Shown: positions 9,276 to 18,677, numbered from the stretch's first letter. The stretch: DNA of 64,000 nucleotides from Streptomyces sp. WM4235 (GCF_001279725.1 NZ_LGDE01000425.1:1-64000); one strand, 5' to 3'. Notes: generated from the letters alone by a model not told the origin. A program made the numbers and translations.

Positions 9276-10166
9276 ATGGCGACGAGCGGCGCACCCGACC
9301 CCGGGCTGTACGGCCCCGGGTCCGTCACCTGGCAGTGCCACGGGGACCCGATGATGTGGATCGCCGGGGTCCGCGCGCTGTACCTCCAGGCCCTGCACCC
9401 GCTCGCGGTCCGCGGGGTCATGGAGAACAGCGACTTCCGGCGGCACGCGTGGGGTCGGCTGTTGCGCACCGCGGACTTCGTCGGCACCCTCACCTACGGC
9501 ACCACCGAGGCCGCCGAACTGGCCGGCGCCCGGGTACGCGGGATCCACCGGAAACTGTCCGCCACGGACCCCGCCACCGGCGAGCGGGTCCCCGTGGACG
9601 ACCCGGGCCTGCTGCTCTGGGTGCACTGCGCGCAGATCGACAGCTTCCTGCACGTCCTGCGCCGCTCGGGCTTCCCCCTCACGGCCGCACAGGCCGACCG
9701 GTACGTCGACGAGAACCGCGTCAACGCCCGCCTCGTCGGGTTGGACCCCGCCGAGGTCCCCGCCGACACCAACGCCCTCGCGGCCTACTTCGAGCGGATC
9801 CGGCCGGAACTCGCGGCCGGCCCCGACGCACGCGCCGTGGACGACTTCCTGCGGGGCCCGCCCGTCCATCCCCTCCTCGTGCCTGGCCGAAACCTGCTGT
9901 GGCGCCCCCTGGCCGGGCTCGCCTACGGATCGCTCCCCGGATACGCGCACCGGCTGTACGGCAGACCCGCCCCGGCCCCACGGGTCGTCACCCGTCACCT
10001 GCGTCTCACCGGACGCGTCCTGCGCGGCATTCCCGCAGGTCTGCGTTGGCAACTCCCACCAGGTCACATCTTGAAAGCGATGCGTCGCATGGGCCCCGAT
10101 AGCCGCCCCTCGGCGTACACACTGCGTACGTCAGCGGCCATACTGGACCGGCCGGGGAGGGCGTAG
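9276..10166 (+). CDS. oxygenase MpaB-family protein (DUF2236)
   Basis: A 296-residue protein of the DUF2236/MpaB-like family, related to latex-clearing and MpaB oxygenases that use a haem or metal centre. The family opening is visible (LYGPGSVTWQCHGDPMMWI) with the histidine-containing YLQALHPLAVRGV and the later LLLWVHCAQIDSFL segment. The ATG at 9276 is preceded by GGCGGAGG. The gene stands between an XRE regulator and a kinase gene with no obvious functional link. The substrate is unknown. Confidence 0.8.
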   Translation: MATSGAPDPGLYGPGSVTWQCHGDPMMWIAGVRALYLQALHPLAVRGVMENSDFRRHAWGRLLRTADFVGTLTYGTTEAAELAGARVRGIHRKLSATDPATGERVPVDDPGLLLWVHCAQIDSFLHVLRRSGFPLTAAQADRYVDENRVNARLVGLDPAEVPADTNALAAYFERIRPELAAGPDARAVDDFLRGPPVHPLLVPGRNLLWRPLAGLAYGSLPGYAHRLYGRPAPAPRVVTRHLRLTGRVLRGIPAGLRWQLPPGHILKAMRRMGPDSRPSAYTLRTSAAILDRPGRA

Positions 10167-10193
10167 CACGACACACGGGGGCGGCTTCAAGAC

Positions 10194-12263
10194 ATGGCGG
10201 AGTCCAGACTGATCCAGGGCCGGTACCGGTCGCTCGACCTGATCGGTCGCGGCGGCATGGGCGAGGTCTGGCGGGCCCGGGACGAGTCGCTGGGGCGGCA
10301 GGTCGCGGTCAAGTGCCTCAAGCCCCCGGGGCCCGAGCAGGACGGCCACTTCACCCAGGTGCTGCGCGAGCGCTTCCGCCGCGAGGCACGGGTGGCGGCC
10401 TCCCTCCAGCACCGCGGCGTCACGGTCGTCCACGACTTCGGCGACGACAGCGCCGCCGGCGGGCCCCTCTACCTCGTCATGGAACTCCTGGAAGGGCGCA
10501 ACCTCAGCCAACTGCTGGAGGACAACGAGGCGCGTCCGCTGCCCGTCGACGTGGTCCTCGACGTCGCGGAGCAGGTGGCCGCGGCCCTCGGCTACACCCA
10601 CGACCAGGGAGTGGTCCACCGCGACCTGAAGCCCGCCAACATCATGCGCCTCACCGACGGCACGGTGAAGATCTGCGACTTCGGCATCGCCCGCCTCGCC
10701 CACGACATCGGCTTCACGGCCAAGCTCACCGGCGGCGGCATGGCGATGGGAACCCCCCACTACATGTCCCCCGAGCAGATCGCGGGCGGCGAGGTCGACC
10801 ACCGCAGCGACCTCTACTCCCTCGGCTGCGTCCTGTACGAGATCGCCACCGGCGCCCCGCCCTTCGACCTCGGCGACTCCTGGTCCGTGCTGGTCGGACA
10901 CCGCGACACCATCCCCGTCCCGCTGCGCGAGCACCGCCCCGAGCTTCCCGAACACTTCGAGCGGCTGGTCCTCGACCTGCTGGCCAAGCGTCCCGAGGAC
11001 CGGCCCGGCGACGCCCGCCACCTGCACCGCCGGCTCGTCGAGGCTCGGCTGGGCCCCGGTGGGACGGTGGGCGCCCCCGCCCCGCTGCCCGCGTGGGCGG
11101 CGGGCATGACGGCCGGGCGCAAAGCCGGCCTCGACGCCCGCCCCGCCAGCGGGGAGTGGGCCGTGCTCACCGGCTCCTGGACGGCGACCCGCGCCGACGG
11201 GGCCCGGCCGATCGTGCGACCCGACGCCGCCGCGGACCCGAGGCTCACCGCCGCCTACGGGCTCCCGCGCGCCCCGTCACCCGGGCCGGGCGACCCCGAC
11301 CACCCCGACGCGCTGGCCGCCGGGCACACCCGCGCGTTCACCCTCAGCCGCGCCGGCCGGCCCGAGGAGGCGTTGGCCGCGTACGCGGCCGTCGCCCGCG
11401 GCCGGGCACGGGCGCTCGGCCCCGACCACCCCGACACCCTCGCCGTCCGCCAGGAGGAGGCGTACGAACTGGGCCGGCTCGGACGCCACCGCGAGGCGTA
11501 CGAGGTCTACGGCGCGGTGCTCGCCGCCCGCGCCCGCACCATGGGCCCGCGCCACCCCGACACCCTGCGCTGCCGCCACAACCTGGCCTGCGCCATGGGC
11601 GCCCTCGGCCGGTACGCGGACGCCCACCGGATCGCCGCCGAGGTCGCCGCCGACCGGGCGGAGGTCCTGGGCGCCGAGCACGCCGACACGCTCCTCACCC
11701 GCTACGAGGTCGCCTACGCCCTGGGCCGCCTCGACCGCTGGGAGGACGCGCTGGCCGCGTTCCGGCAGGTCGCCGCGGTACGCGAACGCGTCCTCGGCCG
11801 CGACCACCCCGACGCCCTCGCCGCCCGCTACGAGGTCGCCATCGCACTGGGCCGCACCGGACGCCCCGCGGACGCCGTCGAACTGCTGCGGACCCTGGTC
11901 CGCGACCGCACCCGCGCCTACGGGGCGGTCGACCCCGAGACCCTGCGCGCCCGGCACGTCCTCGGCGTCAACCTGGGCCGGCTGGAACGCTGGGACGAGG
12001 CGGTGGCCGAGGCCCGCGAGGTGGGCACGGCGCGCGCGGAGACCCTCGGCGCCGAGCATCCGGACACCCTGGTCAGCCGGCGCGAACTCGCCGTCGGGCT
12101 GGGCCGGCTGGGTCGATGGGACGAGGCGCTGCCCATCTACCGGGAACTCTCCGGCATCCGCGAACGGTCCCTGGGCGACGAACACCCCGACACCGCGCTC
12201 GCCCACGCCGACGAGGCACACTGTCTGGAGCGGCTCGGCCAGGTGTGCTACCAAGAACCATGA
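10194..12263 (+). CDS. serine/threonine protein kinase with C-terminal TPR repeats
   Basis: A 689-residue Hanks-type kinase. Residues 10-280 carry the catalytic domain: glycine loop GRGGMGEVW, Lys40 in VAVK, catalytic Asp144 in HRDLKPANI, DFGIAR and GTPHYMSPEQ. From about residue 360 to the end there are repeated units of about 42 residues of the kinesin-light-chain/TPR_10 type, each with an HPDTL-like turn. No membrane segment is seen, so the kinase is cytosolic, unlike PASTA-type kinases. The stop overlaps the start of the next gene (ATGA), so the flavin oxidoreductase is translationally coupled and may be a partner or substrate. Confidence 0.9.
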   Translation: MAESRLIQGRYRSLDLIGRGGMGEVWRARDESLGRQVAVKCLKPPGPEQDGHFTQVLRERFRREARVAASLQHRGVTVVHDFGDDSAAGGPLYLVMELLEGRNLSQLLEDNEARPLPVDVVLDVAEQVAAALGYTHDQGVVHRDLKPANIMRLTDGTVKICDFGIARLAHDIGFTAKLTGGGMAMGTPHYMSPEQIAGGEVDHRSDLYSLGCVLYEIATGAPPFDLGDSWSVLVGHRDTIPVPLREHRPELPEHFERLVLDLLAKRPEDRPGDARHLHRRLVEARLGPGGTVGAPAPLPAWAAGMTAGRKAGLDARPASGEWAVLTGSWTATRADGARPIVRPDAAADPRLTAAYGLPRAPSPGPGDPDHPDALAAGHTRAFTLSRAGRPEEALAAYAAVARGRARALGPDHPDTLAVRQEEAYELGRLGRHREAYEVYGAVLAARARTMGPRHPDTLRCRHNLACAMGALGRYADAHRIAAEVAADRAEVLGAEHADTLLTRYEVAYALGRLDRWEDALAAFRQVAAVRERVLGRDHPDALAARYEVAIALGRTGRPADAVELLRTLVRDRTRAYGAVDPETLRARHVLGVNLGRLERWDEAVAEAREVGTARAETLGAEHPDTLVSRRELAVGLGRLGRWDEALPIYRELSGIRERSLGDEHPDTALAHADEAHCLERLGQVCYQEP

Positions 12264-13882
12264 CCACCTCCGCGGGCTTCCGACAGGGCGACGGACCGGG
12301 TGACGGACAGGGCATCGGGCAGCGCCCACGACGGGCCCTGTACGACGCGGTGATCGTGGGCGGCGGGCACAACGGCCTGGTGGCCGCGGCCTACCTGGCC
12401 CGCGCGGGCAAGTCCGTACTGGTCCTGGAACGCCTCGGACACATCGGCGGGGCCGCCGTCTCCACGCGCCCCTTCGCGGGCGTGGACGCCAGACTCTCGC
12501 GCTACTCCTACCTCGTCTCCCTGCTCCCGGCGAAGATCGTGCGCGAGCTGGGGCTGCGCTTCGAGGTCCGACGCCGCACGATCTCCTCGTACACGCCGGT
12601 CGAGCGTGCCGGCCGGCCGGGCGGACTGCTCGTCGGCGGCGGCGAGGCCCGTACCCGGGAGTCCTTCGCCCGGTTGACCGGCTCGGACCGGGAGTACGAC
12701 AACTGGCGCGCCTTCTACGGGACCACGGCGGAGGTCGCCCGCACGGTGTTCCCGACGCTGACCGAGCCGCTGCCCACCCGGGAGGAACTGCGCGCCCGGG
12801 TCGGTGACGACGCCGCGTGGCGGACGCTGTTCGAGGAGCCGTTGGGCGTCGCGGTCGAGCGGAACTTCGCCGACGACCTGGTGCGGGGCGTGGTCCTGAC
12901 CGACGGACTGATCGGTACCTTCGCGGACGCCCACGATCCCTCGCTCGCGCAGAACCGCTGCTTCCTCTACCACGTCATCGGCGGGGGGACCGGCGACTGG
13001 GACGTGCCCGTCGGCGGCATGGGCGCGCTCACCGACGCCCTCGCCGAGGCCGCGCTGGCGGCCGGCGCCGAGATCGCCACCGGTCACGAGGCCCTGCGGA
13101 TCGACACCGACGGCGCCGGGCCGGCCGAGGTGACCTACCGGACCGCGACGGCGGAGGGCGCCGTCGCCGCAGGGACCGTGCTCGTCAACGCCTCACCGCG
13201 GGCACTCGCGGAACTGCTCGGGCAGCCACCGGTCGAGCCGCCGGCGGAAGGCGCCCAGCTCAAGGTCAACATGCTGCTGCGCCGACTGCCCCGGCTGCGC
13301 GACGCCTCGGTGGACCCGCGCGAGGCCTTCGGGGGAACCTTCCACATCGCCGAGGGGTACGAGCAGCTCGGCCGGGCCCACGCCGAGGCCGCCGGCGGCG
13401 AACTGCCCTCCGTGCCGCCCTCGGAGATCTACTGCCACTCGCTGACCGATCCCACGATCCTGGGGCGGGACCTCGTGGAGCAGGGCTACCAGACCCTCAC
13501 CCTCTTCGGCCTGCACACCCCGGCCCGGCTGTTCGAGAAGGACAACCGGGGCACGCGCGAGGTGCTGCTGGCCGGCACCCTCGCGCAACTCGACGCGCAC
13601 CTGGCCGAGCCCCTCACCGAATGCCTGGCCCTCGACGAGGACGGCCGGCCCTGCATCGAGGCCAAGACCCCGCTCGACCTGGAACGCGAACTGCGCCTGC
13701 CCGGCGGTCACATCTTCCACCGCGACCTGTCCTGGCCGTACGCGGACGGCCGCGAGGCGGGGCGGTGGGGCGTGGAGACCGAGTACGCCAACGTGTTGCT
13801 GTGCGGGGCGGGCGCCGTGCGCGGCGGCGGGGTCAGCGGGGTCCCCGGCCACAACGCGGCCATGGCGGTACTGGGACGCTGA
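12260..13882 (+). CDS. phytoene-desaturase-related FAD/NAD(P) oxidoreductase
   Basis: A 540-residue flavoprotein with an N-terminal Rossmann dinucleotide motif (about residue 28, DAVIVGGGHNGLVAAAYLA) and the family-typical GGAAVS turn after the second strand. A C-terminal motif, NVLLCGAGAVRGGGVSGVPG, resembles that of CrtI/PYROXD2-like enzymes. The family covers carotenoid desaturases and poorly characterised relatives. No carotenoid genes are nearby, so a carotenoid role is not supported. The ATG overlaps the kinase stop by four bases. Confidence 0.82.
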   Translation: MTTSAGFRQGDGPGDGQGIGQRPRRALYDAVIVGGGHNGLVAAAYLARAGKSVLVLERLGHIGGAAVSTRPFAGVDARLSRYSYLVSLLPAKIVRELGLRFEVRRRTISSYTPVERAGRPGGLLVGGGEARTRESFARLTGSDREYDNWRAFYGTTAEVARTVFPTLTEPLPTREELRARVGDDAAWRTLFEEPLGVAVERNFADDLVRGVVLTDGLIGTFADAHDPSLAQNRCFLYHVIGGGTGDWDVPVGGMGALTDALAEAALAAGAEIATGHEALRIDTDGAGPAEVTYRTATAEGAVAAGTVLVNASPRALAELLGQPPVEPPAEGAQLKVNMLLRRLPRLRDASVDPREAFGGTFHIAEGYEQLGRAHAEAAGGELPSVPPSEIYCHSLTDPTILGRDLVEQGYQTLTLFGLHTPARLFEKDNRGTREVLLAGTLAQLDAHLAEPLTECLALDEDGRPCIEAKTPLDLERELRLPGGHIFHRDLSWPYADGREAGRWGVETEYANVLLCGAGAVRGGGVSGVPGHNAAMAVLGR

Positions 13883-13888
13883 CCCCCG

Positions 13889-14335
13889 CTAGGGGGCGAC
13901 GGGCTCGATGACCACGATCGGGATCTCCCGGTCCGTCTTGGCCTGGTACTCGTCGTACGCGGGCCAGTGCCCGACCATCAGCGGCCAGAACCCGGCGCGT
14001 TCCTCGGACGTCGCGGTCCGCGCGACACCCTGGACGATCTTCGGGCCGACCTGGATCCGCACCTCGGGGTGGGCGGTCAGGTTCCGGTACCAGAGCGGGT
14101 GCGCGGTGTCGCCGCCTTTGGACGCGACGATGAGGTAACGCCCCGCGTCCTCGCCGTAGATGAGCGGGGTGCGCACCGGATTGCCGGAGACCCGGCCGAC
14201 GGTGGTGAGCAGGAGGGTCTGGGTGCCGTTCCAGTACTGGCCCTCGGCGCCGCGGGACGCGACGTACTGCTTGACGTGGTCCAGCTGCCAGCCGGGCTTG
14301 GGGTCGTGGGGGTGGTCCCAGTCGATGTCGCTCAT
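13889..14335 (-). CDS. deazaflavin (F420)-dependent nitroreductase-family protein
   Basis: A 148-residue split-barrel protein of the Ddn/DUF385 family. Members bind coenzyme F420 and reduce quinones, nitro compounds or enones. Visible family features are NGTQTLLLTTVGRVSG, the VRTPLIYGEDAGRYLIVASK strand pair, DTAHPLWYRNLTAHPEV and a C-terminal TDREIPIVVIEP strand. The length is normal. It converges on the phytoene-desaturase-like gene with a 6-base gap. The substrate is not predictable. Confidence 0.87.
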   Translation of the reverse strand: MSDIDWDHPHDPKPGWQLDHVKQYVASRGAEGQYWNGTQTLLLTTVGRVSGNPVRTPLIYGEDAGRYLIVASKGGDTAHPLWYRNLTAHPEVRIQVGPKIVQGVARTATSEERAGFWPLMVGHWPAYDEYQAKTDREIPIVVIEPVAP

Positions 14336-14408
14336 GTGGCTGCCCTGCCTTCGGTGTCGAACGGTGATCGAACCTCAACAACGACTGCCAACGGCCCGGG
14401 GCACGCTT

Positions 14409-15638
14409 TTATGCCGCGAACGGGGCACGCGCAGGGGCCGGCGGCTCCGGCAGGGTGAACCCGTCGAACAGGTCGTCCAGCGCCCGCCGGGCCACGCGGG
14501 CCGGAGTGACGCGCACGGCCAGGTCACGCGCCGCCACCGCGAGGGGGTGGGTGAGCGCCGCGATCCGTCCGGCGCGACGGGCCCGGACCCGAAGGGCGTC
14601 GGTACGGGCGCCGCGGGCCGCGTCGTAGGCGGCCAGGGCGGTGGTGACGTCGGGCCCGTCCACCAGGTGGGCGAGCACCACCGCGTCCTCGATCGCCTGG
14701 CAGCCGCCCTGGCCGAGGTTGGGCGTCATGGCGTGCGCGGCGTCGCCGATCCAGACCAGGCGGCCCAGGTGGTGGCGGGGGAGCGGGGCGGCCAGGTCGT
14801 ACAGGTCGTGCCGGAGCACGGTCGCCGGGTCGATCCGCTCCAGCAGCGTCGGGATCGGGTCGTGCCAGGTGCGGAAGCGGCGCAGGAGTTCCGCGCGGAC
14901 GTCCGCCGGCCGCCGGCCCTCGGGGACCACGGCGGTGGCGTAGACGTAGACCCGCCCGTCGGCGAGCGGGACCGTGCCGAAGCGCTCGCCGCGCCCCCAG
15001 GTCTCGGCCGCCACGGCTTCCGCGACGGGTCGCGCGCCGTCCGGCGCCGCCGGCAACACGGTGCGCCACGCGGTCTCACCGCTGTACCGCAGCCCGGGAT
15101 GGTGCGGGAAGTACCGGCGGCGCAGCGGGCTGTGGATGCCGTCGGCGGCGACGACGAGGTCGGCGGGCAGCTGCGCCCCCTCGGCGGTGCGGACCACCGG
15201 GAGGCCGTACCCGCCCCGCGCCGCGTTCCCGTCGGGCTGTTCCACGGAGGTGACGGCGGTCCCGTACCGGATCGTGCCGGCGGGGAGGGCCGCGGCCAGG
15301 GCCGCCGTGAGGGACTGGCGGTGCACGGCGAGCGGGGGTCGCCCGTACCGGGCCGCCATCTCGGCGGTGTCGGCGCGACTCAGCCAACTTCCGTCGGGCC
15401 GGCGCACGCCCATCGCCGCGGCGACGGTCCGGCCCGCGGCCCGACCCGCGTCGAAGCCGATGACGTCGAGGGCGCGCAGGGCGTTGGGTGCCAGGACGAT
15501 CCCGGCGCCGACGACGGACGGCTCCAGGACCCGCTCGCAGACCGTCACCCGCCATCCCTTGCGGTGCAGGGCCACCGCCGCGGTCAATCCGCCGATTCCG
15601 GCACCCACCACGACCACGTGACGCCCGCTGTCCGTCAT
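14409..15638 (-). CDS. FAD-dependent monooxygenase (salicylate hydroxylase/UbiH-like)
   Basis: A 409-residue group A flavin monooxygenase. Dinucleotide motif VVVVGAGIGGLTAAVAL is at residue 9, the DG motif is in PADLVVAADGIHSPLRRR, and the GD motif is in LVWIGDAAHAMTPNLGQGG. Such enzymes hydroxylate aromatic compounds with NAD(P)H and oxygen. The gene is divergent from a TetR regulator, and the space between them is filled by two CTCTAC-type palindromes, so it is almost certainly that regulator's main target. The aromatic substrate is unknown. Confidence 0.88.
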   Translation of the reverse strand: MTDSGRHVVVVGAGIGGLTAAVALHRKGWRVTVCERVLEPSVVGAGIVLAPNALRALDVIGFDAGRAAGRTVAAAMGVRRPDGSWLSRADTAEMAARYGRPPLAVHRQSLTAALAAALPAGTIRYGTAVTSVEQPDGNAARGGYGLPVVRTAEGAQLPADLVVAADGIHSPLRRRYFPHHPGLRYSGETAWRTVLPAAPDGARPVAEAVAAETWGRGERFGTVPLADGRVYVYATAVVPEGRRPADVRAELLRRFRTWHDPIPTLLERIDPATVLRHDLYDLAAPLPRHHLGRLVWIGDAAHAMTPNLGQGGCQAIEDAVVLAHLVDGPDVTTALAAYDAARGARTDALRVRARRAGRIAALTHPLAVAARDLAVRVTPARVARRALDDLFDGFTLPEPPAPARAPFAA

Positions 15639-15663
15639 GGCACACCTCTTCCACCATCGAGCC

Positions 15664-15679
15664 CTCTACGCCTGTAGAG
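15664..15679. promoter_or_regulatory. second TetR operator (imperfect copy)
   Basis: CTCTACGCCTGTAGAG repeats the core of the adjacent 30-bp palindrome (CTCTACAGCTGTAGAG) with one changed base pair at its centre. The two centres are 27 bases apart, about two and a half helical turns. The site lies close to the monooxygenase start, so binding would block its transcription. Confidence 0.6.
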
Positions 15680-15683
15680 GCAT

Positions 15684-15713
15684 GGCCTCACTCTACAGCT
15701 GTAGAGTGAGGCC
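15684..15713. promoter_or_regulatory. 30-bp perfect palindrome, probable TetR operator
   Basis: A perfect 30-base palindrome with half-site GGCCTCACTCTACAG; it ends at the base before the ATG of the TetR gene. Its core CTCTACAGCTGTAGAG recurs at 15664. The location between divergent genes and abutting the regulator start points to autorepression plus control of the flavin monooxygenase. Confidence 0.7.
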
Positions 15714-16313
15714 ATGTCCACCCCCGAACGCGCGGCCGACCGCAGGACCCTCATCGCCGACACCGCGATCGGCCTCGTGGCCGACGGTGGGCTGCGCGGC
15801 CTGACCCACCGCGCCGTCGACGGCGCGGCCGGGCTGCCGGCGGGCAGCACCTCGTACTACTTCCGCACACGGACCGCGCTGATCGGCGCCTGCTACGCGC
15901 GCCTCGCCGAGCTGGACCTGGCCGACTTCGACGGCGGGGCCGCCCCCGCCCTCCCCGGCCGCCCGGACCGGGACACCGCGGCTGCGGCGCTCGCCGCACT
16001 GCTGCACCGCTGGCTCACCACGGGCCGTGCCCGCCAGCTCGCCCGCTTCGAACTCAGCCTGGAAGCGGCCCGCAACCCCGAGCTGGAGCGCGAGTTCCAC
16101 AGCGCCGGACTCGGCGCCCGGGCCCGCGCGGCGGGCATCCTCGCCGCGCTCGGGGCGCGCCGGCCCGAGGAGTCCGCGGAACTTCTCGTCGCCTGGACCG
16201 ACGGTCTGTTGTACGACCGGCTGGTCGGGGCGATGGCCCGCTCCCGACCGGCCCCCGAGCCGGCCGAACTGACCGCGGTGGCACGCCGGATGATCGACGC
16301 GGTACTCGCCTGA
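15714..16313 (+). CDS. TetR-family transcriptional repressor
   Basis: A 199-residue regulator with an N-terminal helix-turn-helix (about 8-55: ADTAIGLVADGGLRGLTHRA then GLPAGSTSYYFRTRTALI) and a helical ligand domain. The ATG at 15714 starts directly at the edge of a 30-bp palindrome, so the promoter and operator overlap the leader. It is divergent from the FAD monooxygenase, which it probably represses until an aromatic ligand is present. Confidence 0.88.
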   Translation: MSTPERAADRRTLIADTAIGLVADGGLRGLTHRAVDGAAGLPAGSTSYYFRTRTALIGACYARLAELDLADFDGGAAPALPGRPDRDTAAAALAALLHRWLTTGRARQLARFELSLEAARNPELEREFHSAGLGARARAAGILAALGARRPEESAELLVAWTDGLLYDRLVGAMARSRPAPEPAELTAVARRMIDAVLA

Positions 16314-16422
16314 TCCGATCGCTCACGCGTGTGCTCCGGTGCTCCCCGCGTGACGGGCGGACCGCCCGGGCGCGGCGGCGGACCAACCCGGCCCGGCGCC
16401 GGCCCGCGCCGGCTCGACCCCG

Positions 16423-18531
16423 TCAGTCGGTCGAACGCGTCCACCCCGCGGCCTCGATGTGGCCGGCGTCCTCGGGGCGGTCCTCGGCGAAGAGCAGGCG
16501 GGACGGTTCGGCGACCCGGACGGCGTCCACGTACACCCCCCGGCCGACGTAGCGGCCGGTCGCCTCATGGCGCACGCGCAGCCGGACCTCGCGGCCGGCC
16601 CAGGCGGTCAACGGGGCTTCGAGGCGGTGCCAGACCCGGCCCGACCACCCGCCGGCGGCGCCCCGCGGCCACTGCTCGGGGGCGCCGCCGGTGGACCGTA
16701 CGGTGCTGAACGCCACCGGCTCCCAGGCCTGCCCGTCGGCCGAGGCCTCCAGATGGAAGGCACCCTCGCCGGGGACGGTGTCCCACCACACCGCGCAGCG
16801 CAGCCGGGCGGAGGCCGTGGTCGGGGTGAGCGGGGGCAGGGTGAGCGTGCCCGAGGCACCCGGGGTGTTCCCCGAGAACCAGGCCGCGCCGCCGTTCCGG
16901 GTACGGACGGGGACGGCGCGGGCGAACCGGTTGCCGACCGCGACCCGGGGCGCGCTGCCGGCCCGCCAGGTCCGCACCGGGTGGACGGAGTTCCCGAGCA
17001 GGATCAGGAAGGAGTCGGTGGACGGGTCCAGCACCAGGGAGGTGCCGGTGAACCCGGTGTGGCCGGCGGAGTGCGGGGTGGCCATGGCCCCCATGTACCA
17101 GTGCTGGTAGAGCTCGAAGCCCAAGCCGTGGTCGTGGCCGGGGAACGCGGTGTTGTAGTCGGTGAACAGCAGTTCCACGGAAGCGGGGCGCAGGATGCGC
17201 CGACCCGCGTAGGCCCCGCCGTCGAGCAGGGTACGGGCCAGGACGGCCAGGTCCCAGGCGGTCCCGAAGACGCCCGCGTGGCCGGCGACCCCGCCGAGGG
17301 CGTACGCGTTCTCGTCGTGGACCTCGCCCCACACCAGACCCCGGTCCAACCCCGACCAGGGCGGCCGCTGGACCTCGGTGGCGGCGGTGACCCGGCGCCA
17401 CGAGAGCGGTGGGTTGTAACGAGTGCGGTGCATCCCGAGCGGAGCGGTGATCTCGTCGTGGAGCAGGACATCCAGAGTGCGACCGGTGATCCGTTCCAGG
17501 AGCAGTTGCAGCGCGATGAGGTTCAGATCGGAGTAGCGGTACACCGTCCCGGGCGTGTCCTGCGGCCGCACCGACCACAGCAGTCGCAGCCGGCCCTCAC
17601 GCGTGGACTCCTGGTAGAAGGGCGCCCAGGACCGCAGCCCCGAGGTGTGGGTCAGCAACTGACGGACCGTGACCAGTTCCTTGCCGCCGCCGGTGAACTC
17701 CGGCAGGTACCGGTCCACCGGGGCCTCCAGCTCCAACCGGCCGCGCTCCATCTGCTGCACGGCCAGCAGCGAGGTGAACAGCTTCGTCAGCGAGGCCAGG
17801 TCGAAGACCGTGTCCTCCGCCATCGGGATCCGCTCGGCCGCCGGGTACTCCCTGACCCGGTCGAGACGCCCGTCGTAGTCCGCGTACCGGACCGCGTCGC
17901 CCATGGCCCGGTGCAGCGCCACGGTCCGGCCGCGGCCGGCGAGGACCACCGCCCCCGCGTAGTACGGATGTTCGGGTGAGGGGCCCAGGAACCTGCGCGC
18001 CTCGTCCGCCACTCCTTCGAGGTGCCTCTCCAACAGTCCGGCCTGACGGGCGGACCCGTAGCGCAGCCGCAGTCCCTGGAGGGCGCGCCGCTCGACCGGG
18101 TTCCCGTGGGCCCCCGCGGCCCCGGGCAGCGCCGCCTGGAGGACGAGCACCCCACCGAGGGCGAGGAGCCGGGCCCCGAGGCGCCGCCGACTCAACCCGC
18201 CGGTCGCGGCGCCGGAGGTACCGGTCGCGGCGTCGGGGGCACCGGCCGTGGCACGCCCGCCGACCGCGCCGCCGTACTGCGCGTCCGGGGCGTCCGGGGC
18301 GTCGTGGGGACCTTCGGCGGGCGGAGTGCCCCCGGCGTGGTGCCGCGCGCCCGGGGCGCCGCGCCGCCCGCCGTCGTCCCCGCCGTCGCGCCGCGCCCCG
18401 CCCGCCTCACGCCGCGCCGCGCATCCGTCCCCGTGCCGCGCCGCGTCCCCGTCCCCGTGCCGCGCCACCTCCCCGTCGTCCTCCGCGACGCTCGCGCCGT
18501 CACCGCCGACCGCCCCCGTGAGCTGGTTCAT
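16423..18531 (-). CDS. secreted serine hydrolase (beta-lactamase/esterase family)
   Basis: A 702-residue beta-lactamase-fold hydrolase. The nucleophile motif SLTK is followed by the HTSGLRSW and YRYSDLN segments typical of class C/esterase members. The last 150 or so residues look like a beta-sandwich extension. A Tat-like signal (SRRRLGARLLALGGVLVLQA) lies about 110-130 residues from the chosen start. The preceding region is low-complexity, rich in Gly, Arg, Asp and His. The ATG at 18531 is supported by AGGAGG at good spacing. The long pre-signal region is unusual, so a downstream start remains possible. Confidence 0.8.
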   Translation of the reverse strand: MNQLTGAVGGDGASVAEDDGEVARHGDGDAARHGDGCAARREAGGARRDGGDDGGRRGAPGARHHAGGTPPAEGPHDAPDAPDAQYGGAVGGRATAGAPDAATGTSGAATGGLSRRRLGARLLALGGVLVLQAALPGAAGAHGNPVERRALQGLRLRYGSARQAGLLERHLEGVADEARRFLGPSPEHPYYAGAVVLAGRGRTVALHRAMGDAVRYADYDGRLDRVREYPAAERIPMAEDTVFDLASLTKLFTSLLAVQQMERGRLELEAPVDRYLPEFTGGGKELVTVRQLLTHTSGLRSWAPFYQESTREGRLRLLWSVRPQDTPGTVYRYSDLNLIALQLLLERITGRTLDVLLHDEITAPLGMHRTRYNPPLSWRRVTAATEVQRPPWSGLDRGLVWGEVHDENAYALGGVAGHAGVFGTAWDLAVLARTLLDGGAYAGRRILRPASVELLFTDYNTAFPGHDHGLGFELYQHWYMGAMATPHSAGHTGFTGTSLVLDPSTDSFLILLGNSVHPVRTWRAGSAPRVAVGNRFARAVPVRTRNGGAAWFSGNTPGASGTLTLPPLTPTTASARLRCAVWWDTVPGEGAFHLEASADGQAWEPVAFSTVRSTGGAPEQWPRGAAGGWSGRVWHRLEAPLTAWAGREVRLRVRHEATGRYVGRGVYVDAVRVAEPSRLLFAEDRPEDAGHIEAAGWTRSTD

Positions 18532-18617
18532 GACCGGTCCTCCTGTCCGCCGTCGCACCCTCACGAAGTATCTGCCCGCCCGCCGCGTACCCTCCGCACG
18601 GACCGCCCCGCAAAGAA

Positions 18618-18634
18618 TCTGACACAGCATCAGA
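18618..18634. promoter_or_regulatory. palindrome shared with the fadD/echA divergent promoter
   Basis: TCTGA-CACAGCA-TCAGA, perfect 5-base arms around 7 bases. Read on the minus strand it gives CTGATGCTGTGTCAG. This matches the palindrome at 60698-60712 (CTGACTGTGTGTCAG) at 12 of 15 positions, including the whole TGTGTCAG half. It lies 44 bases before the nitronate-monooxygenase-like gene. A shared TetR-type regulator is the likely reader. Confidence 0.55.
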
Positions 18635-18677
18635 AAATCTCTTCCCTCGTCCGCCACGCTGCGGCATCCTCACGCCC

